Assembly: GCF_002252505.1 (NCBI RefSeq)
Contig: NZ_NNRL01000168.1
Coordinates: forward strand, 62,001-126,000
Length of the DNA: 64,000 bases
Reading direction: 5' to 3'
Source of the DNA: Brucella grignonensis
GTDB taxonomy: Bacteria; Pseudomonadota; Alphaproteobacteria; Rhizobiales; Rhizobiaceae
Each line of letters begins with the position of its first letter. Position 1 is the first letter of the stretch. Made by a program: the position numbers and the translations under genes. A model generated the notes under the pieces. That model did not search any database and was not told the origin of the DNA. It worked only from the letters and a program-made list of their open reading frames with translations. Of this stretch, positions 49,413 through 58,155 are shown one piece after another.

Positions 49413-50539
49413 TCAGGCTACCAGAGAGGAGGTTTCCTTCCGCAGCGGCCTGAGATCAAGACCATCTGTCGGGGTCCAGATATAGTCGCCGGTGAGACTG
49501 ATGTGTTGCCAGCCGAGCGGAGTTATGTACTTGATAATTTCGGGCGGCGTAATAGTACCTTCCCGGTTGAGTTCGGCGAACGCCGGTTCGAGATAGAGCG
49601 TGTTCCAGTAGACAATGGCATTGATCAAAAGGTTCAGACCGGACGCCCTGTAGAACTGGCTCTCGAAGGTACGGTCGCGTAACTCTCCGAGACGATTGAA
49701 GAATAAAGCGCGAGCCAGGGTGTTCTGGGCTTCGCTCTTGTTGAGGCCAGCAGTGGCGTTTCTGCGCATCTCCGGATTCTACCACCACTGGGGCAGAAAA
49801 AAATCGATCGATTGATGCGGCCGAGATCGCGCAGCGCCAGTGCCAATCCGTTCTGGCGTGGAAATGCCGACAGCTTGGCAAGCAGGGTAGAAGGTCGAAC
49901 CTGGCCGGAGCGGATCGTCGTTACGAGGCGAAGGATGTCATTCCAGTTTGCCTTGATGCGTTCGACGTTGACGGGCTCTCCGACAAGCGATGCCAGGTTC
50001 TCTGGAGGCGTATCGCCGGGGAATAGATAGAGCTTGCGATCCTTGAGACCTCGTAGCCGGGGCACGAGTTGGAAGCCGACGAGATGGCAAAGGGCAAAAC
50101 TCATGTCGCTGACACCGCCGGTATCGACATAGTGGGTCTCGATGACAAGCTCACTGCCATGATAGAGCAAGCCGTCGAGAACATAGATTGCCTCGCTGGC
50201 ATTGGCGTTCATGGCGACAATGTAGAAAGCGCCATATTGGTCGGACGTGAACCGATAGAATTTGGCCCCCGGGATTGGGGTCGTAACGAGCGTTGAGGTC
50301 GCCGATCGCCTCGGCATGACCGCCAGCCGAAAAATATTGGCCGTCCGAGGATGAGGTGGTCCCATCTCCCCATAGGCTTGCGAGAGGCAATTGTCTTTGG
50401 GCGTTGACGAGAATCGCATGCGCGGCGGTGTAATCTTCTTCCCGAATGTGCCAGTCATGCGCCCAGGCAAGCTGACGCATCGTGATTCCTGGCGAGACGT
50501 CCGCCATTCTCGTAAGGCCGAGATTGATGCCATCCGCTA
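49413..50539 (-). pseudogene. tnpA: Tn3-family transposase TnpA, C-terminal half with frameshifts
   Basis: Pieces in order on the minus strand: ADGINLGLTRMADVSPGITM, LAWAHDWHIREEDYTAAHAI and PLASLWGDGTTSSSDGQYFS. After a frame change come KFYRFTSDQYGAFYIVAMNA, IYVLDGLLYHGSELVIETHY and DTGGVSDMSFALCHLVGFQ. After another come NKSEAQNTLARALFFNRLGE and SPLGWQHISLTGDYIW-like PLGWQHISLTGDYIWTPTDG. This covers the second half of the DDE_Tnp_Tn3 domain. Its upstream part is interrupted at 50540 by an IS5-type element, and the rest is absent. Confidence 0.82.
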
Positions 50540-51378
50540 GGCTCAGGACCCATTGATTTGAGAATGAAGAGCTGATTCAGTTTCTCTTGAGGAGACTGAA
50601 CGATGAGTAATCTTTACTGGCTGAGCGAAGGGCAAATGCCACGCCTTCGCCCCTTTTTTCCCAAGAGCCATGGACGTCACGCGTTGATGACAGGCGTGTC
50701 TTGAGTGGAATTATATTCATTCTTCGTAATGGGTTACGGTGGTGTGATGCCCCTAGGGAATACGGGCCCTCTAAAACGCTCTATAATCGTTGGAACCGTT
50801 GGTGTCACAAGGGGATATTTGCTCAAATACTGGAAGGCCTGTCTTCCAAGTCGTCGGTCGGAAAGACTGTCATGATAGATGCGACCTATTTGAAAGCGCA
50901 CCGCACGGCCTCAAGCCTACGGCTAAAAAAGGGGGTGGTGGACGCCTGATCGGCCGGACAAAAGGTGGCATGAATACCAAGTTGCATGCCGTCACCGACA
51001 CGCAGGGTCGCCCTATCAGGTTACACGTCACGGCGGAACAAATCAGCGACTACACCGGAGCTACAGCCTTAATTGAGACGTTACCGAAGGTCGACTGGCT
51101 TCTTGCTGATAGAGGCTATGATGCCGACTGGTTCAGAAAACGGTTAAAAGACAAAGAGATAAAGCCGTGCATCCCGGGTCGCAAAAACCGTAAGAAGCCT
51201 ATCAAGTATGACAAACGCCGATACAAGCGACGCAATCGTATCGAAATCATGTTTGGCAGACTGAAAGACTGGCGAAGAATTGCTACCCGTTATGATCGCT
51301 GCCCGGTCGTGTTCCGTGCAGCAATAGATCTCGCAGCAGCCGTTATATTCTGACTCGGAAAGCAATGAGTCCTGAGCC
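50540..51378 (+). mobile_element. IS5-family (IS427 group) insertion sequence, 839 bp
   Basis: Ends GGCTCAGGACCCATTG and, inverted, GGCTCAGGACTCATTG (15 of 16 equal), flanked by TA on both sides (50538-50539 and 51379-51380), the two-base duplication of this group. It is inserted in the tnpA remnant. Confidence 0.88.
50603..51353 (+). pseudogene. IS5-family (IS427 group) transposase, orfAB with two frame changes
   Basis: From ATG 50603 (AGGAGA upstream): MSNLYWLSEGQMPRLRPFFP. One base is missing at about 50675 (GGACGTCACGCG where GGACGTCCACGCG would encode GRPRV), ending this frame early. The next frame, LSGIIFILRNGLRWCDAPRE...KTVMIDATYLKAHRTASSL, runs to AAAAAAGGGGG at 50925-50935. There a change leads to GRLIGRTKGGMNTKLHAVTD and RNRIEIMFGRLKDWRRIATR, the DDE end. 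The second change may be the programmed slippage known in IS427-group elements; the first is a mutation that likely inactivates it. Confidence 0.8.
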
Positions 51379-51585
51379 TAATTGAACGATCAAGCCGACA
51401 AAGGTTCCGCATAAGTTCTCAAATCTCGGACAGATTCACCACTTTCGTGTCGTGACGCCAATTATGTTGAGTGATTTGCGAAGCTGCAAATTCCTTTGCT
51501 GTGAAGGCGCTCGCTGTCAATACGTACAATGTTAGCGTTTGGATATGACAACGAGCGCTCATGGAATGGAAGAAGATGGTTCTGC

Positions 51586-52032
51586 CTAGGCTAGTCCAAG
51601 CCGCTTGCGCAGTTCCGCATTTTCTGCACGGAGCTTGTTCGCCAGCTCTCTACGAAGTCGCTTGTTTTCTGCTTCGAGTTCTACGAGATTCTTCAACTCA
51701 TCACTCTGATGAGAGACAAGTGGCGTGCTCTCCTTGACCTGATTTTTCCAGTTGTAGTAAGTCTGCTCGCTGACACCTGCTTCTTTAAGAGCGGCCTTCA
51801 ATGTAGTCTTGCCGCTCTGGATTTGCTTTGTTATCGCTGCGAGCAACCGAACCCGTTCAGCTGGTGAACGCCGGACAACTTTGGAGGATTTCTCCTTAAT
51901 GATCGGCGTTTCATCTATTTTTGCTTTCGCCTGCTTGTTGGGTGTTCTGGCTTTGGATTTAGCGACTTTAAGCGACTCTTGCACTTTTTCCGCTGCCTGG
52001 TTATCTGTCACTGTAATATTATCATTAGCCAT
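51586..52032 (-). CDS. SyrB-like protein with HTH and C-terminal coiled coil
   Basis: Start at ATG 52032, with GGAG ten bases upstream; ATG 52038 is too near it. The 148-residue protein has a Lys/Ala-rich N-terminus, then RSPAERVRLLAAITKQIQSG and TTLKAALKEAGVSEQTYYNW (HTH like those of IS3-type OrfA and SyrB), then a heptad tail LVELEAENKRLRRELANKLR ending AENAELRKRLGLA. The tail is the hallmark of Rhizobiales SyrB regulators (SyrB represses syrM in Sinorhizobium). A paralogue at 53147-53590 is laid out identically. Whether it binds DNA is inferred. Confidence 0.75.
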   Translation of the reverse strand: MANDNITVTDNQAAEKVQESLKVAKSKARTPNKQAKAKIDETPIIKEKSSKVVRRSPAERVRLLAAITKQIQSGKTTLKAALKEAGVSEQTYYNWKNQVKESTPLVSHQSDELKNLVELEAENKRLRRELANKLRAENAELRKRLGLA

Positions 52033-52267
52033 GCCCATGTCTCCAGAAATGAAATTAAACGGCGCCCTAAATACGAGTAAAATACACTCTATTACTTTAA
52101 GGTTGGTTTACAATTAGGAAGGTGTATGCGCTTAATTCGACTGTTATTACGCTGCTACTCACAGGATCCCCCACCTTTCGGGGATAGGTTGCACACTTCA
52201 TCGGCTACAGATAGATTATACATATACATAGTTGGTCGACCAACCTGATCAGGACGATAGTTTTAGC

Positions 52268-53047
52268 ATGAAATTTCCAGGCAAACGTTTGATTGTCGAA
52301 TATAAAAATCGTCGCTCGCATAAAAGCACGAATTCGTTATGGGGGGATATCAACCTCAAAGAAATTACGCGCGAAGTTGAGAGCGATCTGTCTTTGCCTG
52401 AGTATGCTAAGCAGAATAACCTTGAGAAAACAGTGACAGATCCCAACGCGCACGCGCCTTATGCAACCCAGATATCGCCGGTGCAGGCTGATGAAAAGCC
52501 AACCATAGTTACTGAGGGCGAGACTTCCGCTGGGCCTTTACCCGAGGATGGCATCAAACCTGCATCAGCAACAGTGAGACAAAAAGCAGCTTCTCGGCGC
52601 AAGCGGAATGCACCAGTTGGCATTAAAGCGGCCACCTTAAAAATGGAACATGAGGGTGGCAAACTTCATGATGCAGCAACCGTTTCGGCTGCTAATACGC
52701 TGCCTTTATCATCATCCGGCTCAGTTTCATTGTCGCCGCAAGCCAAATCGATAATCGTTGTAACCGGGCGCTCCCAAAAGCCACCAACAGTCAGCAACAT
52801 GATACCCGCGCCGACTGCAAAGCCTACGATACCAAAAGTACGCGGCTCCAAGCAACTGACCCGACGTCCTATCACTGGCTCTCATGCCTCGCACTTGAAA
52901 CAAGATCCTCATCTTAATGCATTGGAAGTTGAGAATAGACGGTTGAAACTGCTGCTTGTCGAACATTTACGGGCGGAAAATGCGCGTCTGGAACAAATGA
53001 TACTTCGTGCCGATCAGGTCTTTGATGTGACAGATGAAAGCGCATAA
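52268..53047 (+). CDS. Extended SyrB-like coiled-coil protein
   Basis: Start at ATG 52268 (MKFPGKRLIVEYKNRRSHKS) with AGGA upstream; a TTG at 52232 is in frame. The ~259-residue protein has a distinct N-terminal segment (RLIVEYKNRRSHKSTNSLWG, DINLKEITREVES), a long low-complexity basic Pro/Ser/Ala middle (PSSRRKR-like RQKAASRRKRNAP), and a C-terminal coiled coil LNALEVENRRLKLLLVEHLR followed by AENARLEQMILRA. The coiled coil matches the SyrB tail, but the HTH is missing. It is divergent from one SyrB-like gene (gap 235 bases) and 99 bases ahead of the other. It may be a partner or antagonist that dimerises through the shared tail. Confidence 0.65.
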   Translation: MKFPGKRLIVEYKNRRSHKSTNSLWGDINLKEITREVESDLSLPEYAKQNNLEKTVTDPNAHAPYATQISPVQADEKPTIVTEGETSAGPLPEDGIKPASATVRQKAASRRKRNAPVGIKAATLKMEHEGGKLHDAATVSAANTLPLSSSGSVSLSPQAKSIIVVTGRSQKPPTVSNMIPAPTAKPTIPKVRGSKQLTRRPITGSHASHLKQDPHLNALEVENRRLKLLLVEHLRAENARLEQMILRADQVFDVTDESA

Positions 53048-53146
53048 CGCAGCAAGGCATTGAACCGCACCGCAGAGTTTAGAAAACAAACTCGCGTTGG
53101 TTTGAACTAAAAGCAGATAATCCACCGCTTAATGGAGAGAAAATCG

Positions 53147-53590
53147 ATGTCGACCGAAGATACAAATACTAACGGCGAGGCCTCTTCGCAAGATAGTGCT
53201 GTCGTTGCCAAGCTGGTCAAGTCAAAAGCACCCACACGTAAAAACTCAGCAACGAATGATGCTCCTTCTTCAACTGATACTGCGGAGAAAGCAAAACGTA
53301 AGAAATATTCCCTTACAGAGCGAGTAAAGTTATTGGCGTCAATCGCCAAAGATTTGAAAAACAGCGATACCACTGTCAAGACAGCATTGGCGAAAGTGGG
53401 GATCAGCGAACAGACATACTATAACTGGAAGAAGGCTTCAGAGACAAAAGTCCCAAGCGTGCCGGTACAGCAGAGTGATGAACTTAGAGCTTTGGTTGAA
53501 CTTGAAGCTGAAAACCAACGGTTACGTAAGGCTTTAGCGGAAAAGCTTCATGCCGAAAATGCGGAGCTCCGCAAACGCCTTGGATTGTGA
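53147..53590 (+). CDS. SyrB-like protein with HTH and C-terminal coiled coil, second copy
   Basis: Start at ATG 53147, with GGAGAGA upstream; ATG 53132 is also in frame. The 147-residue protein parallels the one at 51586: Ser/Thr/Lys-rich N-terminus, KKYSLTERVKLLASIAKDLK, TTVKTALAKVGISEQTYYNW, then LVELEAENQRLRKALAEKLH ending AENAELRKRLGL. The two are clearly paralogous, though diverged. It ends 118 bases before the CNNM gene. Confidence 0.75.
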   Translation: MSTEDTNTNGEASSQDSAVVAKLVKSKAPTRKNSATNDAPSSTDTAEKAKRKKYSLTERVKLLASIAKDLKNSDTTVKTALAKVGISEQTYYNWKKASETKVPSVPVQQSDELRALVELEAENQRLRKALAEKLHAENAELRKRLGL

Positions 53591-53708
53591 TGATCGGTTG
53601 TTCGTGTATCGATTGGAATACGAATAACCAGCCCCTTTGTCGCCTTTCCATACATTGTCTGCTAACTTGTTTCGATGAAATCTCTAGCGACATTCTTGAG
53701 GAACAAGT

Positions 53709-54998
53709 TTGTATTTTGAAATAATCACAGTCGTGCTGCTGACACTTCTGAACGGCGTGCTTGCCATGTCGGAGTTAGCAGTGGTTTCCTCGCGCCCTGC
53801 AAGGTTGCGCGTTCTGGCAGATAAGGGCAGTCGAGGCGCTAGAATGGCCATAGCACTGGCAGAAAACCCTGGCCGTTTTCTGTCAACAGTCCAAATTGGC
53901 ATTACTCTGGTCGGAATTTTATCAGGAGCATTTTCTGGTGCCACGCTCGGCGCACGCTTGACGGGCTGGCTCGTCGCCCAGGGCGTGTCTCCTTCGCTCG
54001 CTGACGCCTTTGGTGTCGGTTCTGTGGTGGTCGTCATCACTTATCTGTCGTTGATTGTTGGCGAGTTGGTTCCCAAACAGATCGCACTGCGCGAACCGGA
54101 AGTTATAGCGAGCCGTGTGGCGCCCAGCATGGCAGTTCTTTCAAAACTGGCTGCCCCACTCGTGTGGCTTTTGGATACATCTGGTCGTCTTGTTTTGCGC
54201 TTGCTCGGTCAGTCGGGTAAATCAAGCGACGGTGTCACAGATGAAGAAATCAAAACCGTACTTGCCGAGGCACACCATGCCGGTGTGATAGAGACTGAAG
54301 AATCTCGAATGATTGCTGGTGTTATGCGCCTTGCCGATCGTACTGCTCGCGGACTGATGACACCACGTCTCGATGTTGAAATGATAGACATTGAAGACGG
54401 CATTGAAACTATTCGCGATCAATTACAAAAGTCCAGCCGATCCCGCCTCCCCGTTCGGGGTGAAAATTCAGACGAAATAATCGGCGTCTTGCAAGCTCGC
54501 GATTTTTTTAATCAGCTTTCGTTAAAAGGTAGCGTCAATCTGCGTCAAATTCTCAAAGACGTACCAGTCGTTTCTGACTTTTCTGACGCTCTGGATGTCG
54601 TGGAGGCTATCCGCGGTACACCCACCCATATGGTGCTTGTTTATGATGAGTATGGCCATTTTGAAGGGTTAGTTACAGCTGGAGACATCATGGAAGCAAT
54701 CATTGGCGCTATGCAGGAAGAACATATCGAGGAACAAGCCATTGTCCGTCGGGCTGATGGCTCTTATTTGGTGTCCGGCTGGATGCCCATTGATGAATTT
54801 TCGGAATTCATGCATTTTCCCATCGAAGACGATGTCGAGTATAATACAATCGCTGGTTTCGTACTTGAAGAACTGAAGCATCTTCCCGATGTTGGTGAAA
54901 CTTTCAGCAAGAATGGTTGGATGTTCGAGATCGTCGATCTGGATGGTCGCCGCATAGATAAATTGCTTGTTAAATCGGAAGAACCTCAAACCGAATAA
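53709..54998 (+). CDS. CNNM/CorC-type hemolysin family membrane protein
   Basis: The TTG at 53709 is the start: GAGGAA lies five bases before it and the first in-frame ATG (53766) would cut into helix 1. The 429-residue protein has the DUF21/CNNM membrane domain (residues ~1-145, e.g. SELAVVSSRPARLRVLADKG, STVQIGITLVGILSGAFSGA), two CBS domains (~215-330, MTPRLDVEMIDIEDGI...VYDEYGHFEGLVTAGDI) and the C-terminal CorC/HlyC domain (ADGSYLVSGWMPIDEFSEFM). Homologues export magnesium or cobalt, or act in metal resistance. Confidence 0.93.
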   Translation: MYFEIITVVLLTLLNGVLAMSELAVVSSRPARLRVLADKGSRGARMAIALAENPGRFLSTVQIGITLVGILSGAFSGATLGARLTGWLVAQGVSPSLADAFGVGSVVVVITYLSLIVGELVPKQIALREPEVIASRVAPSMAVLSKLAAPLVWLLDTSGRLVLRLLGQSGKSSDGVTDEEIKTVLAEAHHAGVIETEESRMIAGVMRLADRTARGLMTPRLDVEMIDIEDGIETIRDQLQKSSRSRLPVRGENSDEIIGVLQARDFFNQLSLKGSVNLRQILKDVPVVSDFSDALDVVEAIRGTPTHMVLVYDEYGHFEGLVTAGDIMEAIIGAMQEEHIEEQAIVRRADGSYLVSGWMPIDEFSEFMHFPIEDDVEYNTIAGFVLEELKHLPDVGETFSKNGWMFEIVDLDGRRIDKLLVKSEEPQTE

Positions 54999-55242
54999 TT
55001 TTTCGCGCGCGCTCAATGAACGTGCGCGAAGACACATCACAAAAGCAATTTATCTAAGCGTACATGATGACGCGTTTTTATACATTTGCCTATTTTATGA
55101 GCAACATATTGTCAAATATTGAACCTCTGGATTATGCTTAGCTCAATCCGCAGCACCTCCCAACCGTGATCATCTCAGCCTAAGCCCGCCTTTGGTTCAC
55201 TAACGGTCGCTGAAACATGCGCGATCCCGCGATCGCTTCAAC

Positions 55243-55258
55243 TGGCATGACACTTGCT
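55243..55258 (+). promoter_or_regulatory. Sigma-54 (-24/-12) promoter of glnII
   Basis: TGGCATGACACTTGCT fits TGGCAYR-N4-TTGCW exactly. It lies 91 bases upstream of the glnII ATG, the expected place for NtrC-controlled glnII. No clear NtrC site was recognised upstream in this 350-base gap, which otherwise holds nothing. Confidence 0.85.
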
Positions 55259-55348
55259 TCTATTAAATCAAACGCATTGACGGACACATGACAAGTGGGC
55301 GGCAATGTTGGGAATCGGTTTAATACGCAGAACAAAAGAGACTAGGCG

Positions 55349-56389
55349 ATGACAAAATATAAGCTCGAATATATCTGGTTGGACGGCTACACCCCTACCC
55401 CGAACCTGCGTGGTAAAACCCAGATCAAGGAATTCGAAACATTTCCAACCCTTGATCAGCTTCCCTACTGGGGCTTTGATGGTTCTTCCACGATGCAGGC
55501 AGAAGGCCGCAGCTCGGATTGCGTATTAAAGCCAGTTGCAATTTATCCTGATCCGGCGCGCACCAACGGCGCACTTGTTATGTGCGAAGTCATGATGCCT
55601 GATGGCGTGACGCCTCATCCATCGAACAGCCGTGCGACTGTTCTTGAAGATGAAGATGCGTGGTTCGGTTTCGAACAGGAGTATTTTTTCTACGAAAACG
55701 GTCGTCCACTTGGTTTCCCGGAACAAGGTTTCCCTGCACCACAGGGCCCGTATTATACCGGCGTCGGTTACAAAAACGTTGGATCGATCGCGCGCAAGAT
55801 TGTAGAAGAGCATCTTGACCTCTGCCTTGCTGCAGGGATCAATCACGAAGGCATTAATGCTGAAGTGGCCAAGGGTCAGTGGGAATTCCAGGTTTTCGGT
55901 AAAGGCTCAAGAAGCGCTGCAGACCAGATCTGGATTGCTCGTTACCTTCTTCTGCGCCTTTGTGAACAGTACTCCATCGATATCGAGTTCCACTGCAAGC
56001 CACTCGGCGACACCGACTGGAATGGCTCGGGAATGCATTGCAACTTCTCGACCAAATTCATGCGCGAAGTTGGCGGAAAAGCCTATTTCGAAGCTCTGAT
56101 GGCTCAGTTCGACAAAAACTTGCAGGATCATATCGACGTCTATGGTCCTGACAACCATATGCGTCTGACCGGTAAGCATGAAACGGCACCTTGGAACAAG
56201 TTCTCCTATGGCATTGCTGATCGCGGAGCATCGATCCGTGTACCACATTCGTTTGTGCAGAATGGCTATAAAGGCTATCTGGAAGATCGCCGCCCCAACT
56301 CACAGGGCTGCCCTTACCAGATTGCCTCTCAGGTTCTTAAGACAATTTCTGAAGTGCCAACGATAGCTGATGAAGCTCTCGCAGCTTAG
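55349..56389 (+). CDS. glnII: Glutamine synthetase type II (eukaryote-like GSII)
   Basis: The 346-residue enzyme begins MTKYKLEYIWLDGYTPTPNL and has LPYWGFDGSSTMQAEGRSSD, FGFEQEYFFYENGRP (active-site Glu residues), GINAEVAKGQWEFQVF and GSGMHCNFSTK with the Arg/His site DNHMRLTGKHETA. It condenses glutamate and ammonia under nitrogen limitation, in parallel to the adenylylated GSI (glnA), in Rhizobiales. GSII is regulated by NtrC through sigma-54, as the promoter at 55243 shows. Confidence 0.96.
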   Translation: MTKYKLEYIWLDGYTPTPNLRGKTQIKEFETFPTLDQLPYWGFDGSSTMQAEGRSSDCVLKPVAIYPDPARTNGALVMCEVMMPDGVTPHPSNSRATVLEDEDAWFGFEQEYFFYENGRPLGFPEQGFPAPQGPYYTGVGYKNVGSIARKIVEEHLDLCLAAGINHEGINAEVAKGQWEFQVFGKGSRSAADQIWIARYLLLRLCEQYSIDIEFHCKPLGDTDWNGSGMHCNFSTKFMREVGGKAYFEALMAQFDKNLQDHIDVYGPDNHMRLTGKHETAPWNKFSYGIADRGASIRVPHSFVQNGYKGYLEDRRPNSQGCPYQIASQVLKTISEVPTIADEALAA

Positions 56390-56410
56390 ATAGTAGAACA
56401 GAATAAATAT

Positions 56411-56443
56411 GAAGGCCGACCGAGTGTTCCTCGGTCGGCCTTC
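56411..56443 (+). terminator. Terminator of glnII
   Basis: GAAGGCCGACCGAG with a perfect 14-bp partner and a loop of 5 bases (TGTTC); a short T-rich stretch AATTTTC follows. Confidence 0.8.
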
Positions 56444-56477
56444 AATTTTCTGGTTTCAATAACTTCCACCAAGCTCA

Positions 56478-56579
56478 TTAGAGCACATCCCGAAAAGTGT
56501 GAAACGGTTTTCGGACAAAGATGCGCGTTAAAACAAATATTTAGAGCGCCGATCTGATCCAATCAGATCGGCGCTCTAA
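56478..56579. repeat. 105-bp palindromic intergenic repeat, inverted copy
   Basis: Reverse complement closely matches 39986-40090: GAGCACATCCCGAAAAGTGT, GAAACGGTTTTCGGACAAAG and then GATCTGATCCAATCAGATCG closing GCGCTCTAA. It lies between the glnII terminator and the ABC operon terminator. Confidence 0.85.
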
Positions 56580-56650
56580 CTGCACCCGCAAAGTGCAACA
56601 TCAAAAAGTTAACTGTGCCCTCATCACGAAGTGGAAGCTTTTTAAAGAAA

Positions 56651-56692
56651 CAGGCCCTAAAATGCTGATTTTGTTCCGCACTTTAGGACCTG
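56651..56692 (-). terminator. Terminator of the amino acid ABC operon
   Basis: CAGGCCCTAAA pairs with TTTAGGACCTG (one G-U); on the minus strand it is followed by TTTCTTTAAAAA. It lies 30 bases past the ATPase stop. Confidence 0.65.
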
Positions 56693-56721
56693 ATTATTTG
56701 ATGCTGCCTCGTGTTAAAGAT

Positions 56722-57486
56722 TTAGGCTGCCAGATAGTTTTTCAGGAATGTACGTGTTCGATCCTGCTGAGGGTTGCGCAGGAGCTCATCGGGAGCGCCC
56801 TCTTCGACGACTACCCCGCCATCCATGAACAGTACCCTGTCTGCAACTTCACCAGCAAAACGCATTTCGTGCGTGACGATCAGCATTGTCATGTGCTCTG
56901 CAGCGAGCTGTTTCATGACGAGATTGACCTCATCAACCAGTTCGGGATCGAGTGCCGATGTTGCTTCATCAAACAGCATCACCTTGGGCTGCATGGCCAA
57001 CGCGCGCGCAATCGCAACACGCTGTTTTTGTCCGCCCGACAGGCGCGACGGATAGACATCGGCCTTATTAGCCAATCCAACTTTGGCAAGCAGCTCCAGT
57101 GCCAGCTCACGCGCTCGCGACTTACTTATGTTCTTCAATTTAATCGGACCGAGCGTAATATTCTCCAGAACGGTTAAATGTGGAAACAGATTAAAATGCT
57201 GGAACACCATACCCATTTGCTGACGCACGGAGTTTATATGCTTTTCAAAGGCCTGCCCTTTGAGCGGCTGATTGACTTGCGTACCGTCAAGCCAGACTTC
57301 GCCGCCATTCAGGGTCTCAAGATGGTTGATGGAGCGCAGAAGCGTACTCTTTCCTGAGCCGCTGGGACCTATAATTGCAATGATCTGCCCGCGCGATACA
57401 GAAAGATCGATGCCTTTTAGAACCTCCAATGCGCCATAGGCTTTGCGGGCACCTTTAACTTCAACCATTGGCTTCAGCGTGCTCAT
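56722..57486 (-). CDS. Polar amino acid ABC transporter, ATP-binding protein
   Basis: The 254-residue ATPase has Walker A ([14 protein letters not shown]), Q-loop, signature [17 protein letters not shown] and Walker B ([16 protein letters not shown]), and the GlnQ/HisP-like C-terminus. It energises uptake by the permease pair upstream. Its ATG overlaps the stop of the adjacent permease by four bases. Last gene of the operon SBP-permease-permease-ATPase. Confidence 0.95.
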   Translation of the reverse strand: MSTLKPMVEVKGARKAYGALEVLKGIDLSVSRGQIIAIIGPSGSGKSTLLRSINHLETLNGGEVWLDGTQVNQPLKGQAFEKHINSVRQQMGMVFQHFNLFPHLTVLENITLGPIKLKNISKSRARELALELLAKVGLANKADVYPSRLSGGQKQRVAIARALAMQPKVMLFDEATSALDPELVDEVNLVMKQLAAEHMTMLIVTHEMRFAGEVADRVLFMDGGVVVEEGAPDELLRNPQQDRTRTFLKNYLAA

Positions 57487-58142
57487 CGCGTGACCTCCAC
57501 TTTTCTTTCAATATGTCGCAGCCCTGCTTCCATAACGAGGTTCACCAGATAGTAGAGTGCAGCTGCAGTAAGATAAAACTCAAAAGGACTATAGGTTTCG
57601 CTGATAGCGATCTGTGCACTATTGACCAGTTCGGCAATTCCGATAATCGAGACAAGTGATGTGTCCTTGAGCAAGACAATCATGTTGTTGCCAATGGGTG
57701 GAATAGTGTTCCGTATCGCCTGTGGTACGATCACATAACGTAGCGCCTGTCCCCGGCTCAAACCGATGGATCGTGCGCCTTCTGTTTGTCCGGGATCGAC
57801 AGAAACAATACCCGCACGAATGACATCCGCATTATAGACCGCGAAATGCAGGCTCAGGCCGATAATGCCCGCAAAAAGTGCCGGGATATCGATGCCGATT
57901 TGCACAAGCCCGTAATAGATGAGGTAGAGCTGCAACAACAAGGGCGTTCCCATGAAAAGCCACATGAAGAAGCGTACGGGATATGCAAGTACAGATGGCG
58001 CATAAAGCACAATCAGGGCGAATAGAATACCGAAGGCAAAGCTGAGAACACTGGAGGCAACGGCCAAAACAAACGTCCACCAAAGCCCGGCCAATAAGAG
58101 GTCGTAATAGGGTACAACGATACTGAAATCGAGTGTTGGCAT
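57483..58142 (-). CDS. Amino acid ABC transporter permease (HisM/GlnP family), second
   Basis: Start at ATG 58142, with GGGAGGA upstream. The ~219-residue inner membrane protein has about five helices and the EAA loop near residue 130 ([32 protein letters not shown]) that contacts the ATPase. Second permease of the pair; starts 13 bases after the first. Confidence 0.93.
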   Translation of the reverse strand: MPTLDFSIVVPYYDLLLAGLWWTFVLAVASSVLSFAFGILFALIVLYAPSVLAYPVRFFMWLFMGTPLLLQLYLIYYGLVQIGIDIPALFAGIIGLSLHFAVYNADVIRAGIVSVDPGQTEGARSIGLSRGQALRYVIVPQAIRNTIPPIGNNMIVLLKDTSLVSIIGIAELVNSAQIAISETYSPFEFYLTAAALYYLVNLVMEAGLRHIERKVEVTR

Positions 58143-58155
58143 AATCTGTCCTCCC

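Larger units (their letters stand above)
49357..51461. mobile_element. Tn3-type transposon relic bounded by matching inverted repeats
   Basis: A 47-bp end at 49357-49403 and its inverted partner at 51415-51461 share 22 identical outer bases (beginning TTGGCGTCACGACACG) and GAGAAC at the inner side. Between them is the C-terminal half of a Tn3-family TnpA and an inserted IS5-type element; the N-terminal half of tnpA, tnpR and cargo are gone. No 5-bp target repeat was found (CCATC vs TTATG). Confidence 0.7.

Noticed and set aside
49357-51466. Target-site duplication proving Tn3 transposition here
   Set aside because: The 5 bases outside each end (CCATC and TTATG) do not match, so the relic's ends were likely altered after insertion.
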